From assembly GCA_963798275.1 (NCBI GenBank), contig CAWCTB010000029.1, positions 11,742 through 75,741 of the forward strand: 64,000 nucleotides of DNA, given 5' to 3'. Origin of the DNA: CAWCTB01 sp963798275. GTDB lineage: Bacteria > Acidobacteriota > Terriglobia > Terriglobales > Acidobacteriaceae. A program made the translations under genes and the position numbers. Shown piece after piece: positions 54,980 through 64,000 of this stretch. The notes under the pieces are model-generated. The model was not told where the DNA came from, did no database searches, and saw nothing but the letters and a program-made list of their open reading frames with translations. Every line of letters begins with the position of its first letter. Positions within the stretch are counted from its first letter, which is position 1.

Positions 54980-55399
54980 AGGCAAATTTGGATGAGGGCC
55001 GCTGCGAATCCTGGCGCGCCCATTCAGCGGTCGACCCGGTGCGTCGGCGCGCCTCGAGCCGATGCTGAATTTGTTACAATACACCCACCGCATTTTGGGC
55101 GCTTAACTCAGCAGCATAACACGAAGTCCTGTTGATTCAATGACACTTACAGGCTCAGAATCACCAAAAACAGAGCGAAAATAGACCTATTCGTTGCCCT
55201 AGATTTGCCCCAAGATTTGCCCCAGAAATACGTTTGGGTAGATTTTGGGCAGAGCCTCACACCACAGGGTGCCCCGAAGTCACTGGCGATTGGTTAGCCT
55301 CAGGGAGATAATTGTGGCCCTCAGGGCATCCGGGTGTCTCTCTTTTAGTGAGACCTGAGATGCCAATCAACTCGACTTCACGACAGAAAGGTTGCTCAC
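54980..55399. other. Intergenic region with tandem repeat
   Basis: 420 bases between the divergent phosphoesterase and PEP-CTERM genes. It contains the 12-base tandem repeat at 55201-55224 and no supported gene. Confidence 0.5.
55201..55224. repeat. Perfect 12-bp tandem duplication
   Basis: AGATTTGCCCCA occurs twice in direct succession at 55201-55212 and 55213-55224. Confidence 0.85.
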
Positions 55400-56017
55400 A
55401 TGAAATCAAAGGGCGTTTCCCCACTGCGAATTCTGTTTGTCATTGCAATCTGCTGCTCAACCGTTGCGATTGCCCGCGCCGATCAGAGTCTGAATATTGA
55501 TCTGTCCGTTTCTTGCAGCCAACTTCTCGACGGATGTTTGCTCAACGACGGCTTCGAGTATCTGGTTTCGTTCGGCGGACCCGAGTCTGGCTCGGCCAAC
55601 TTCGATCCGGTTGCTCCGGGGTGGTCGTTCTCATTCCAGTCCGCGCCTGCGACCAGTTGGCAGTATGAGGAGTATGTTATGGGTTACTACTCCTACAATG
55701 CGCAGTTCGGGTATGGCGGGAGTTTCACGATGACAGCGCCGGGCAGTCTGACATTTACCGGTGTGGTGACGTCGGGAAACGCATTTGAATTCGAAATTGG
55801 TGGTGGTGGCAGAGAAGGTGTAGACGCTTTTTTCTTTGGGCAGTGGAGCAATGGCCTGTATGCAAGCGGAGAAGCTGATCTAGGTGAGAGTTTCGAGGTG
55901 GGTGCCCCGTACGTCAACCTACACACAGCCATCACGCCCGAACCAGCCAGCATAGCCCTGTTTGGGTCCGGTATTCTCGGCATCGCTGAAGTGTTGAGGC
56001 GTAAAGTGAAGCTCTAG
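55400..56017 (+). CDS. PEP-CTERM sorted exported protein
   Basis: 205 residues. Signal peptide (LFVIAICCSTVAIARA). The mature part is rich in Gly, Ser and aromatic residues, resembling a small beta-sandwich. The C-terminus has the full PEP-CTERM signal: PEPASIALFGSG, a hydrophobic helix and a basic end (LRRKVKL). Such proteins are processed by an exosortase and handed to the envelope or exopolysaccharide matrix. No exosortase is in the window. Confidence 0.9.
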   Translation: MKSKGVSPLRILFVIAICCSTVAIARADQSLNIDLSVSCSQLLDGCLLNDGFEYLVSFGGPESGSANFDPVAPGWSFSFQSAPATSWQYEEYVMGYYSYNAQFGYGGSFTMTAPGSLTFTGVVTSGNAFEFEIGGGGREGVDAFFFGQWSNGLYASGEADLGESFEVGAPYVNLHTAITPEPASIALFGSGILGIAEVLRRKVKL

Positions 56018-56410
56018 GTGCGAGAGGGCGCTTACGCCGAGACCCAGAGCAGTGAATCCAGTCCTTTCTGACCTGCATCTCAGGCAGCGTGCCCAACGTC
56101 CCGGAGAGGAGGAGTTGCCGAAGGCGTGATTATGAAAATCGGGGGCTGGAGGACTCGGAGCGTTTTCCGAACGCTATGCCAATCGTGTCACAGTCGGACA
56201 TCTCCGAGGCCGTGCGGGAAGCTGGAGTTTCAGCAGAGATTCACAACGAGTCTCAAATGACGGCTACAGGCCGACTCAGTACCTTACTCGAAGCTCCCCC
56301 CGGTCAAAGCAGTCACCCAAAATAGAGTCCCTTTTTGCTTTTCCTTCAAAGTTTTCTCTTGCTTCTGGTACTTCTTTGTATTCTGCTTTCATATCTCCGA
56401 GCCTACCAAA
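56018..56410. other. Intergenic region, no gene recognised
   Basis: 393 bases. A 78-codon open frame at 56089-56325 has no ribosome-binding site or similarity I recognise. Confidence 0.45.
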
Positions 56411-57239
56411 ATGACAGAGGAATCAAAACGAGAACCAGGAAATCCTCCTATACCTCCAGTTAGTCCAGCCGTTCACAACGAACAGCCACAGCAAAAACCC
56501 AGCGACAAAAATCCAAATGTTCCATCCGGGCCTGTGAAGTCGAAGACTAATCCACCCAAAAGCCACCAAGAAAATCGCTGCGAATGTCGTCCCGATCAAA
56601 CCCCATGGTGGAAATATGCACTGGAGGTAGCCGCGGTTCTGGTTGGCGGGCTCGTAGCCTATATCTATCTTGGGCAACTCGGAGAGATGATCCAATCTAA
56701 CAAGATAAACCGGGAAGCTCTTGAAGCTGTCCAGCGCGCATTTGTATTTTTGTCGCTTCAATCCAAGGATGTTGCCCCCGATATTCTTGGCGCTGATAAA
56801 TCCATTTTCGAGTTCCCTGTCGTTCTCGAAAAGCTCCGGATCTACTCCCACCAAGAATCTCCGGTACCACGTCAACAGAGGACTCATCCAGCAGCCGCTT
56901 CCAGAGGATTTTGACTTTCCAGATGAATGGACTGGAGGGGGCGACCGTCAGGGAACTAAGGGTGTCATTGGCCCGAAAGATACCCTCATCGCTAGCTACG
57001 AAACCATTCCCGTCCGTGACGTAGCCGGAATCACCCTTGGCCAAGAGCATTTTTATATCTGGGGATGGGCGAGGTACAACGACACCCTGCCGCAGACGAC
57101 ACGGCATATCACAAGGTTCTGCGTTGAACTCGCCAGACGCTTCATTCCCGTCAACACCATCAAAGGCACTGAATACAAAGTTTCCCTCCAGCCTTGCGAG
57201 CGGAACAACTGCACTGATGACGAATGTACAAACAATTAG
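56411..57239 (+). CDS. Membrane-anchored protein of unknown function, frameshifted
   Basis: About 275 residues after removing one G at 56833 (GAAAAGCTCC), which restores VVLENSGSTPTKNLRYHVN. Residues 1-65 are a Pro/Lys/Asn-rich linker, then one membrane helix (ALEVAAVLVGGLVAYIYL) and a short coiled part. The outer domain (about 110-275) contains SFSKNSG-like VLENSGSTPTKN, PLPEDFDFPDEW, IPVRDVAG and EHFYIWGWARYNDT. I recall this domain from uncharacterised proteins in many soil bacteria. It ends CERNNCTDDECTNN. No neighbour hints at a role. Confidence 0.7.
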
Positions 57240-57579
57240 CCCTGTCACGGCGAGAACGAGAAAAGCACCAGCAGTCACCCTCAGGCCAGAGCAGTCATTG
57301 TGCTCGAAGAGAGCCATAACAGACCTTCTCACGGTCAAAGTGGATAGGCAGACCGAAGTACCTTTGTCTGTCTGGGACTTCTCGATCCGATCCAAACCCT
57401 ACAGGAATCCACAGCACTTCAGTAACATCCCACCTGCTAACTTCAGTATTCAAGTATCGGGCAGCTCCATAGGCGTAACTACCTGCGCCGAAAGCCTGAT
57501 CGCCAACAACGCGAACCAAGCAAGGACAACGAGGCGACGAGCGACCTTTACAGTTCATCCCTCCCCGGCATAAGCAGGC
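57240..57579. other. Convergent intergenic region
   Basis: 340 bases between the end of the membrane-anchored gene and the end of the copper-site gene. No gene or strong hairpin that I can support. Confidence 0.45.
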
Positions 57580-58182
57580 TCACTTACTGAGCGTAAAATC
57601 TGCGTTGCCGGTGTCGGCCACATTCACCGGCCGGGTTTGCGGCTTGGTACCCTCGTGCCAGACCACGACGTTGTACTTCCCGTCGGGAACGTTGCCGATC
57701 TTGTAGTTTCCATTCGCGTCGGTCTCGGCAAAGTACGGGGTTGGACTGACCACGATGTATCCTGACATTTCGGGATGGACGTTGCACAGCAGCGGCACCA
57801 CTCCGGGCTGGTCGAACTTGTAGCTCCGCTTCTCGCCAGTCGGCCAAGTGCCCAGATTGTGCCCAAACTTCTTGTTGCCGCCAATCGAAGGCCAGAACGC
57901 GTTGTGCTGCACGTTGTCGCTGTTCAGGAATTCTATGGTTGTGCCGGCCTGCACCACCAGGATGTGCGGGACAAACGCAAGGCCCTTCTGGTTCATCACC
58001 GGCTGTTTCGAAGGCGCGGGAAAGGTCTTGCCCGGAATGGCATCGACATACACCACCGACTCGCCTGCGCCGCCGGACACCTTGCCTGCAATCGTCCCGG
58101 CAACAGCCAGCGGCGCGAAGGCCAGCAGGAGAAACAGCGTCAGAACGTGAATCATGGAATTTCCCGGTGCAAAGTTGGTCAT
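57580..58182 (-). CDS. Secreted cupredoxin-like copper-site protein
   Basis: 200 residues, with GAGGAGA five bases before ATG 58182. Signal peptide (VLTLFLLLAFAPLAVAG). The middle has NSDNVQHNAFWP and PLLCNVHPEMSGYIVV, which gives the His...Cys-x2-His-x2-Met ligand pattern of cupredoxins. The end (ANGNYKIGNVPDGKYNVVVWHEG) is a carboxypeptidase-regulatory-like beta fold. Likely a periplasmic electron carrier or copper binder. Last gene of the operon with the cytochrome-porin and diheme cytochrome. Confidence 0.85.
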   Translation of the reverse strand: MTNFAPGNSMIHVLTLFLLLAFAPLAVAGTIAGKVSGGAGESVVYVDAIPGKTFPAPSKQPVMNQKGLAFVPHILVVQAGTTIEFLNSDNVQHNAFWPSIGGNKKFGHNLGTWPTGEKRSYKFDQPGVVPLLCNVHPEMSGYIVVSPTPYFAETDANGNYKIGNVPDGKYNVVVWHEGTKPQTRPVNVADTGNADFTLSK

Positions 58183-58194
58183 TTCATCTCCTCG

Positions 58195-59850
58195 CTAGTA
58201 AACGAATTCCAGTCCCACCACGGCTGTATTGGTCTGGAAGGGATTCAGAGCGACCGGCAAGCCGGTCAGGGGGTTACTTGCAATCACCACCGATTGCGAT
58301 GGGCGGAACTGGTATTCGAACGACGCCTTGATGTTGGCGTGGAGGAGGAACTGCACCCCCGGGGTGAAGCGATTCCGCGTCGAACTGAAGGGCGCGTTGA
58401 AGGGCGCGCCGGTGAAGGACGGGCTTTGCAAACCGTTGATGCGATCAGAGGTGGAGTTCACTCCGTCATACCGCATCAGCACCATCATCCACGGATAGGC
58501 GAGCCACTCGACGTCCACGAATCCGCCGCTGAAGGTGGCTGGAGTGCTGTGAACGAAGCCGGCGGGCACAGACTCGCTCAAGTTCTGCAGCGGGATCAGG
58601 GCCCCCGTGGAATCAATGGGCAGCAGGTTCATGTCGTGGCCGTACATGTAGAGGCCATTGATCTGCACGCAGCAGCGAAAGTTGAAGGTAAAGTTGCCGC
58701 CCACCCGATAGAAAGGCTCGCGGGCGGTGAGCAGCGCTGAGGTCCCTTCGCTGGTGGTGGTCAGCAACCGCTGCACCGACCGCCCATAAAAGTAGTAGGT
58801 ACCCAGGTTCAGGTAAGTATGGTCGCGCGGGCCGGTTGGCCCTGCCGCCTGGATAGAGTTGCGGCTTTCCTTGTCCTTCTCGAGGTTGAAGCGGTATTGA
58901 AATTGGGCGTAGATATCCTTGAAGTTCGCGTCGGAGGCAACGCCCAACCCGCCGTTATTGCTGCCCGTCGCCGAGGGATAGTAAGGACTTCCGGGATTTC
59001 CATCCTGCGCGTTTCCGCTGGTGTTCTGGTTCACGAATGCGATGCTGTATTGGTAACCGCCGGTGTGCCGCCCTCCGCTCAGTTCCACGCCCTGCGCGGC
59101 GCTGTCCATGGTGAACTGGTTGTTGACGAATTGCTGCAGAGGAACCATCGCGTTCATCGCGCCTATGTTCGATTGCGTGTAGATGTCGTAAGGACTAATC
59201 CAGATGGAGCGGGCCTGGGTGAAGGGCAACTCGAGTTCGAACTGTCCGGCACGCAGGCTCAGGGCGTACTTCGGCAGCTTTAGAAAGCGGCCGATGTTTA
59301 CGAACTTCAGGTAGCCGTCGCCCAGCCCGCCGGCGCCGTTGGCTCCCGCGACACTGATGTCGTCGTCCACCCAGAAGGCGATGTCGCTGCCGAAATTGCC
59401 GGCGGTGAAGATGCTGAACAGTCCGGTTTCGAAATCGGTTGTGGGCACGAAGGGCGGCAGTGTGCCCGCCGGGGTGAGGGCATTGAACCGGCTCCGGTTG
59501 GTGCTGGCGTACTGGAAGTAATTGTTCATGCGCAGACCGATAGGGGGAATTCCAGGTATTGTCCCGGGCCAGATCGCCTTCGGCCAGCGTTCCTTGTTGG
59601 CCGGGGCGCCCAACATCACCGGGGGAATCTTCAACATCTGCTCATCGTCCTTGGGGAACTTGAATCCGGCATCCTTGAACGCCTTGCCGAAATCGTTCAA
59701 CTGGGGAAAATCGATGTGGCAGGTACTGCAACTGGTGCCGTATTGGCGGGCAAAGGCTGGAATCGCCTGACCCGGTTTTGCAATGGCCAGCACCAGAGCG
59801 AGAGCAAGCAACGCGGTTGCGGGGACTTTGCTGAGCGAATGTCGTCGCAT
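58195..59850 (-). CDS. Monoheme cytochrome-porin fusion (Cyc2-like layout)
   Basis: 551 residues from ATG 59850 (GAGG nine bases upstream; a GTG two codons earlier is possible). Signal peptide, then one CxxCH (GTSCSTCH) about 40 residues in, inside FARQYGTSCSTCHIDFP. The remaining 480 residues are a beta-barrel: alternating strands, periplasmic/loop-rich, ending in the aromatic outer-membrane signal VVGLEFVY. Fusion of one c-type heme to an outer-membrane barrel is the layout of Cyc2 iron oxidases, but the family here is broader and function is not shown. It would let electrons cross the outer membrane. Flanked by a diheme cytochrome and a copper-site protein. Confidence 0.82.
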   Translation of the reverse strand: MRRHSLSKVPATALLALALVLAIAKPGQAIPAFARQYGTSCSTCHIDFPQLNDFGKAFKDAGFKFPKDDEQMLKIPPVMLGAPANKERWPKAIWPGTIPGIPPIGLRMNNYFQYASTNRSRFNALTPAGTLPPFVPTTDFETGLFSIFTAGNFGSDIAFWVDDDISVAGANGAGGLGDGYLKFVNIGRFLKLPKYALSLRAGQFELELPFTQARSIWISPYDIYTQSNIGAMNAMVPLQQFVNNQFTMDSAAQGVELSGGRHTGGYQYSIAFVNQNTSGNAQDGNPGSPYYPSATGSNNGGLGVASDANFKDIYAQFQYRFNLEKDKESRNSIQAAGPTGPRDHTYLNLGTYYFYGRSVQRLLTTTSEGTSALLTAREPFYRVGGNFTFNFRCCVQINGLYMYGHDMNLLPIDSTGALIPLQNLSESVPAGFVHSTPATFSGGFVDVEWLAYPWMMVLMRYDGVNSTSDRINGLQSPSFTGAPFNAPFSSTRNRFTPGVQFLLHANIKASFEYQFRPSQSVVIASNPLTGLPVALNPFQTNTAVVGLEFVY

Positions 59851-59865
59851 CGACACATACCTCGT

Positions 59866-61073
59866 TTAGTTATGTTTTGCTTCCAGAACTTGCAGTACCT
59901 GCTGGGGCGCCCTGGCGGCCAAATACCGTGCTTCGCCTTGCGCGCCCAGCCGTTTGAACTCGTGGTAGGTAATAGCGAGCCCGCCCACAAGCAAGAGTCC
60001 GATAACCGAGGCCAGCGCACTCAGCCACAGGATCGACGGATCATCGCCATTGCCGCTTGGCGGCGGCTGCATCGGGCCGCCACCTGTGGCCATCGTCGCC
60101 GCCATGATCTTCCGACCTGGCTGGCTGTCATCTGAAGGCGCGTCCCCCGGTTCCGCTACGGGCGGATACAGGGTGAGGTAGAGATAGACATCGCCGGCCT
60201 CTTCTTCGGTCAGGTAATCGAACACCGGCATCCTGCCGCGCTCGGGCAGCGCGGGGTCGCCCATGACGACGGGTGCGCCTTGCGTGACCTTACGAATCAA
60301 CTGGGCTTGCGTTACTCGCGTCGTCAGAGCGCTGAGCGGCGGGATTGCACCTTGCATCAGTTGGATCGCGGTCGGATTCAGGCCCGTTGCGCTGTGGCAG
60401 ATGTGACAGGTCGCCTTCACGATGTGTTCTCCACCTGCAGTGGCGATTCGCGCAGCGCGACTCGCTGCTTCTCCGCGCCGGGAAGGTCGGCAAGCTGGTT
60501 CAGGTAAGCCACCAATGCCCGGATCTCGGTTTCGTTCAGTTGAGGGAAGGGCGGCATGTCTTTGCCACCGTGGTGCAGCCGCTGCAGCAGCGCGGCCTGG
60601 GCCTGTCGCGCCATTTCGTTCGCGTCGTGCCGGCTGATGTCCATGCCTCGGCTCTTCATGCGCTCCATTAGCAGGCCCGCTGAAGTCGCCCGCACCGGGT
60701 TGATGACCGAGTTGATTTCGGGAGGGGCGCCGAGTCCAGCCTCGCCATGGCAGCCGCGGCAGTTCATGCGATAGAGGTCCGCGCCGTGCAGTGTCACCAC
60801 CTGCGTTGCAAGGCCCGGACGTGCCGCGAGTGACGGGCCAGCCGGCGCTTCTCCCGGCATGGGCGCCGGCGGACCGAGTCGCCAGGTTTTGCCCATGCTG
60901 GTTTCCTGGAAGGGTCGCCGGAGGTGGCTGAGCCAGCTCTCGCCGCTGACTGGTGTCACAGGGATGACTTTCGTCCTAGGCACCTGGGCAAGTCCCGCCA
61001 GCGACAGCAGGGAAACGGTCACCAGCGCGATGGCCTGTCCAGCTTGTCGCGCAACTCGTATTGACTTACGCAT
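59866..61073 (-). CDS. Diheme cytochrome c with C-terminal anchor, frameshifted
   Basis: About 402 residues if one missing base is restored near 60430 (CAGGTGGAGAAC). This gives VGEHIVKATCHICH, the usual linker before the second heme in such proteins. First heme NCRGCHG at about residue 107, second CHICH near 220. A tail helix (WLSALASVIGLLLVGGLAI) near residue 345 anchors it. Read literally there would be two proteins joined by an ATGA overlap, the second with neither signal nor linker, which is unlikely. It starts the electron-transfer operon with the cytochrome-porin and the copper-site protein. Confidence 0.8.
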
Positions 61074-61295
61074 GGCCGCCCTCCAGGGGAAACGTTTTTG
61101 CTTGTTGCACCCAGAGCGTACGTTGGCGGTTGACGCCGCTTGTCAAGGAAGAGTCGGGCCGTGGTCAAAGAAATGTGAACATTTTGCTGGCGCTATTTTG
61201 GCTCTACGGCGCGCTCCCCAGTAGAATCATGGGTTGGCAATGATGGCCGGCGGAAGAGGGCAACTCTACTCCGCCGCTGCGCGAAGGAGTTCGGA

Positions 61296-61568
61296 ATGGC
61301 ACACATGGTGAAATGCGTGAAGTTCGGTCGCGAAATGGAGGGTCTCGACGAGCCCCCCTTCGATGGCGAACTTGGACAGCGCGTCTACAACAACATTTCC
61401 AAGCTGGCCTGGGAGCAGTGGCAAGAGCACATGAAGATGCTGCTCAACGAGTATCGTCTGCAGCCCTGGAAGAAGGAACACCAGGAGTTCATCGTGCAGC
61501 AGATGGAAGCGTATTTCTTCGGCGAGGGCGCCGAGAAGCCCAAGGAGTACGTCCCGCCGAGTCAGTGA
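61296..61568 (+). CDS. yggX: YggX-family Fe(II) trafficking protein
   Basis: 90 residues. MVKCVKFGREMEGLD, FDGELGQRVYNNISKLAW and WQEHMKMLLNEYRL match YggX. The conserved N-terminal Cys is present in KCVKFG. YggX protects iron-sulfur proteins from oxidative damage and handles labile iron. The tail GEGAEKPKEYVPPSQ is typical. It diverges from the cytochrome operon across about 220 bases. Confidence 0.95.
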   Translation: MAHMVKCVKFGREMEGLDEPPFDGELGQRVYNNISKLAWEQWQEHMKMLLNEYRLQPWKKEHQEFIVQQMEAYFFGEGAEKPKEYVPPSQ

Positions 61569-61586
61569 ATCAGTGGATCGTTGTTA

Positions 61587-61632
61587 GTGGATAGTGGATA
61601 GAATATGGCTTCCGGTTCTATCCACTATCCAC
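61587..61632. repeat. Inverted heptad-repeat hairpin
   Basis: GTGGATA heptads form two 17-base arms (61587-61603 and 61616-61632), perfectly complementary around a 12-base loop; a third partial copy follows at 61637-61648, reaching the amylase stop codon. It lies between the converging YggX and amylase genes and may also act as a terminator. Confidence 0.85.
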
Positions 61633-61645
61633 AATTCACTATCCA

Positions 61646-62979
61646 CTACACCGGCACATACACTGCCCAGCCTCGCGGGGCGGCCCAGAAGTCGGCATTA
61701 CCTTCCGCATCGCTCTGCTTACCCTCGGGCTGAGTATTGTCGTGTCCACCCAGGCGACCGCCTGGAAGTTGCGATTCGGCCACTGGGTCTGCACTGACGC
61801 TCCATCCCAGCCATCGCCGCGATTGTTGAGCACGTAGACCAGGCCGCTCTGGGCGCCCGAACCGAAGCGCTGCATGATGTACAGGTTGTCGTCGGCGTAG
61901 AGCAGCTGGTTGTCCGGCCGGCGTACTTCTCGTGCACCTCCACCAGCTTGGCGATCCCGTTGGCGGTTCCGGTCTTGGCCAGGCCAAGGTTGTATGAGTC
62001 CATCGAGAGACGCTGGGATAGCCTTCGTGGGTGAGGATAAAGCTGTAGGCCAGCAGCTTGTCATTCCAGGATGGCATTGCCGGAATCGGCGAATAGTGTC
62101 GTGGTTGTCGACGAAGGTCACCGCCTGCGCCGGATTTGTTGGGCAAACGTTCCGGAATGGCCAGGTGCGCAGGCTGAAATCCATAGGTGTCGCACAGGTC
62201 CTTCAGCGGTAGTGCAGCGGAAAATCGAAGGCGTGGATCGGGTTGTCGATGAAGCGCGTTCACGTTGTTGAGCCAGTCGTCGATGGTGCGTTCGCCGTCC
62301 CAGCATTCGCCGACGCAGAAGGGATAGAAACCCTGCGCGTCTTTGTTAGGTAGCGCAACTCGGCGAGCGCCTTGACCATCCACGGCGCGTAGCCCTTCAC
62401 GAATCGAAGCGGAAAACGTCAAAGTCGAGGTCCTCCACCATCCAAAGCGCCAGCGCGATGACTTCGCCAAAGACGTAGGGATTTCGATGGCAAAGATCGG
62501 GCATATCGCCGAAGGTCATTTCGTCGAAGGTTTCATAGGGGCAAGGATGGAAGCACTTCCAGTCGCGCGCGACTTGCCGCTGGCCGGCGTGAACTTCGTC
62601 CAGCGCGTCTGCTTGTCGATCTGATTCACTTCCTGCGCGTCGCCGCCGCTGTTGTGATCGAGCACCAGGTCGGCATAGACCTGCATGTTGGCCGCATGCG
62701 CCGCATCGATCAGGGCCCTAAGCTCAGCCTGGTTGCCGAACCACGTCTTACGCGGCCCTTCGGTTGAAGTCGCCCATATTGTAGTAGTCGTAGGGTCGTA
62801 GCCCATCGACGGCCCGCCGAGGTTGGCCGCCTTCGCCGCCGGAGGCAGCCACAGCGCGGTAAAACCCGCCTGCTGCAACTCAGGCATCTTCGACGCGACA
62901 TAGGTCCACCATGTGCCGTCCTGGTTTTCCACGGCCGGGGGAGGAGTTCCAGTAGAGAGACTTGAAAGAGAACACCCAC
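61646..62979 (-). CDS. Alpha-amylase family (GH13) enzyme, heavily disrupted frame
   Basis: About 440 residues in at least eight pieces. GTG 62979 has AGGAGG upstream. Frame-independent motifs read in order: GFTALWLPPAAKA, GYDPYDYYNMGDF, VYADLVLDHNSGGD (region I, D-x4-NH-like), DFDGFRFDFVKGYAP-like DFDVFRFD (region II with the nucleophile Asp), FCVGECWDGERT (region III Glu) and VTFVDNHDT (region IV). It ends VYVPV-TAG 61646-61648. Homology suggests a maltooligosaccharide-forming or liquefying amylase. Indels include both extra and missing bases and cluster here more than elsewhere, which fits a low-quality region, though real decay cannot be excluded. Confidence 0.75.
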
Positions 62980-63022
62980 GGGACACCTCCTGATGAAACG
63001 AGCATAGCGCAAAACCGGTCGC

Positions 63023-63050
63023 CAGCCACCAGCTATCAGCCGTCAGCCTA
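63023..63050. repeat. Degenerate CAGCCNN heptad array
   Basis: Four seven-base units in a row: CAGCCAC, CAGCTAT, CAGCCGT, CAGCCTA. It lies in the gap between the kinase gene and the amylase start and is partly complementary to the array at 63193. Confidence 0.65.
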
Positions 63051-63192
63051 AACTGGGAATGTCGGCTTCGGAGCTTGCGTACTTGAGCGGTCAGGGATGC
63101 GTCGATCCGAATGGGATTACTGAGGCTAGGAAGTTGCCTTGAACGATGAACCGCACGCTGCACCCAGAAGGCAAACATAGGGAGCCTCTACC

Positions 63193-63239
63193 TGGCAGCT
63201 GGCAGCTGGCGGCGAAAGCTGATAGCTGACAGCTGACAG
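63193..63239. repeat. Heptad-repeat imperfect hairpin
   Basis: CTGGCAG units followed by AGCTGAT/AGCTGAC units can fold back on each other with a few G-T pairs. It starts next to the probable stop codon of the deoxynucleoside kinase (63240-63242), so the array may also end its transcript. Confidence 0.65.
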
Positions 63240-63917
63240 CTACCTCACGACCTTCGCGGCATCCTCCTCCGCTCCCAAGGGGCAGGAAGTACTGAGTTCC
63301 TCGGATGGGCTCACTGACGCGACGCAGTAGCGCTGCCTGCAGGTCTTCGCTGCGTTCCACGAAGTCGATCTCCGAGATGTTCACAATCAGCAGGTCCGAC
63401 GAAGTGTAGTGAAAGAAAAAGTGCTCGTAGACCTTGATTACCTCTTCGAGATAGTCATCGCTGATCGCCTTCTCCCCGCCGCGTAGTGTTCTTCGACGCT
63501 TCTTCAGGACCTCGGGCGTGGCTTGCAGGTAGACGACCAGGTCGGCGTGGGCACGTTTCTGCCGGAACAGGTCGGTAATAGCGGTTGTAAACCTCAAGCT
63601 CGGTATCGCTCGAGGTTCAGGCAAGCGAACAGCTTGTCCTTTTCGAAGATGTAATCGGCGACGTAGGTTTTGTTGCGGTTCGCCTTCATGTCGAGGCTGG
63701 CGAGCTGCTCATAGCGCGCGATCAGGAAAGCGAACTGCGCCTGGAAGGCCGCTCCCGCCTCGCCGCTGTAGAAGGGTTTCAGAAACGGGTTGCGATCAGG
63801 CTCGCTGAGCCGCTGTGCGTGCAGCGTCTCCGCAATCACCTGGCACAAGGTGCTCTTGCCGACGCGAATGGGGCCTTCGACCGCGATATACCGGGGTGGT
63901 TCGAACAGGTTCGCCAT
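63240..63917 (-). CDS. Deoxynucleoside kinase, frameshifted
   Basis: About 224 residues, typical for the family, after removing three extra bases: in CTCGAGC (about 63605, giving NLSDTELEVYNRYY), in TATTACCGAC (about 63582, giving YYDLFRQKR) and near 63262 (giving EDAAKVVR-TAG). Walker A lies in VEGPIRVGKSTL; then EPDRNPFLKPFY, DYIFEKDKLFA, and YLQATPEVLKKR with the LID arginines in KKRRRTLRGGE-like sequence. It phosphorylates deoxynucleosides in nucleotide salvage. Without the corrections the second frame would run on through the heptad array to 63091. Confidence 0.85.
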
Positions 63918-64000
63918 GGACTGATGCTTGGCGGAATCTCCGCCAGCGCGCTCGTGGCAATTGCCGTCGGCAGCAACTTTCCACAGGGCAGGAAAACCGG
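63918..64000. other. Window end, unresolved
   Basis: 83 bases upstream of the kinase ATG. The minus strand is open in frame with the kinase, so the true start or an upstream gene end may lie outside the window. Confidence 0.3.

Noticed and set aside
56697..57395. 232-codon minus-strand frame with a possible membrane helix
   Set aside because: It is antisense to the conserved domain of the gene at 56411-57239, and the hydrophobic stretch near its start is short; no ribosome-binding site.
60417..60420. ATGA overlap between two cytochrome genes
   Set aside because: The second protein would begin six residues before its heme motif with no signal peptide. A one-base loss near 60430 explains the data better and gives the usual linker VGEHIVK.

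Overview
The window is about 58-60% GC and densely coded on both strands, and it looks like a free-living, probably motile, heterotrophic soil or sediment bacterium. I favour Acidobacteriota. The grounds are: FlbD-MotA-MotB together with a sigma-28 promoter, a DUF2339 membrane protein, several paralogous NtrC-type two-component systems, NrfD/HybA modules, a PEP-CTERM protein, and heptad-repeat hairpins between genes. This is an inference from gene content. There is no rRNA or ribosomal protein gene to settle it.

Layout. 0-2.4 kb: end of an SDR gene, a DUF2339 protein and a decayed Ser/Thr-kinase relic. 2.7 kb: tRNA-Leu. 3.0-7.5 kb: a tightly coupled minus-strand trio (unknown 781-aa protein, phosphatidylserine-decarboxylase-like protein, Lgt-like membrane protein). 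7.5-11.9 kb: a divergent lanthipeptide-type RiPP locus with a Cys/Thr-rich precursor, a strong terminator, a stand-alone lyase-like protein and a kinase-LanC protein. 12-17.5 kb: the first redox module (NrfD, four-cluster ferredoxin, H-protein-like, NtrC regulator, histidine kinase). 17.5-26.2 kb: NagA, tRNA-Pro, a MOSC/ferredoxin-reductase fusion, a peroxiredoxin-like protein and a 1,415-aa secreted G8/beta-helix protein. 26.9-31.5 kb: threonine dehydratase, then a siroheme reductase operon preceded by a cysteine-rich leader peptide and a trp-style attenuator. 31.5-36.2 kb: a TPR protein, a receiver protein behind a sigma-54 promoter, motB-motA-flbD, and an abrupt junction between a flagellin start and a truncated OmpR regulator. 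36.4-43.3 kb: small proteins and the second redox module (cytochrome c, HybA, NrfD, heme-motif histidine kinase, NtrC regulator, archaemetzincin). 43.7-51.8 kb: amine oxidase, uvrA, CPBP protease, pyrE, mtnA. 52-57.2 kb: secreted proteins, two LigD-type NHEJ proteins, a PEP-CTERM protein. 57.5-61 kb: an electron-transfer operon (diheme cytochrome c, cytochrome-porin fusion, copper-site protein). 61-64 kb: YggX, a badly disrupted alpha-amylase and a deoxynucleoside kinase.

Many well-conserved genes are broken by a single-base frameshift that one base change would repair, and most of these are one extra base. I read this mainly as consensus error in the assembly, not as gene decay. Broken genes are therefore given as one feature spanning both frames.

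The strongest candidates for new biology are the cysteine attenuator before the sulfite/nitrite reductase operon, the split lanthipeptide locus with a CCG-type cyclase, and the heme-sensor/NrfD/archaemetzincin operon.
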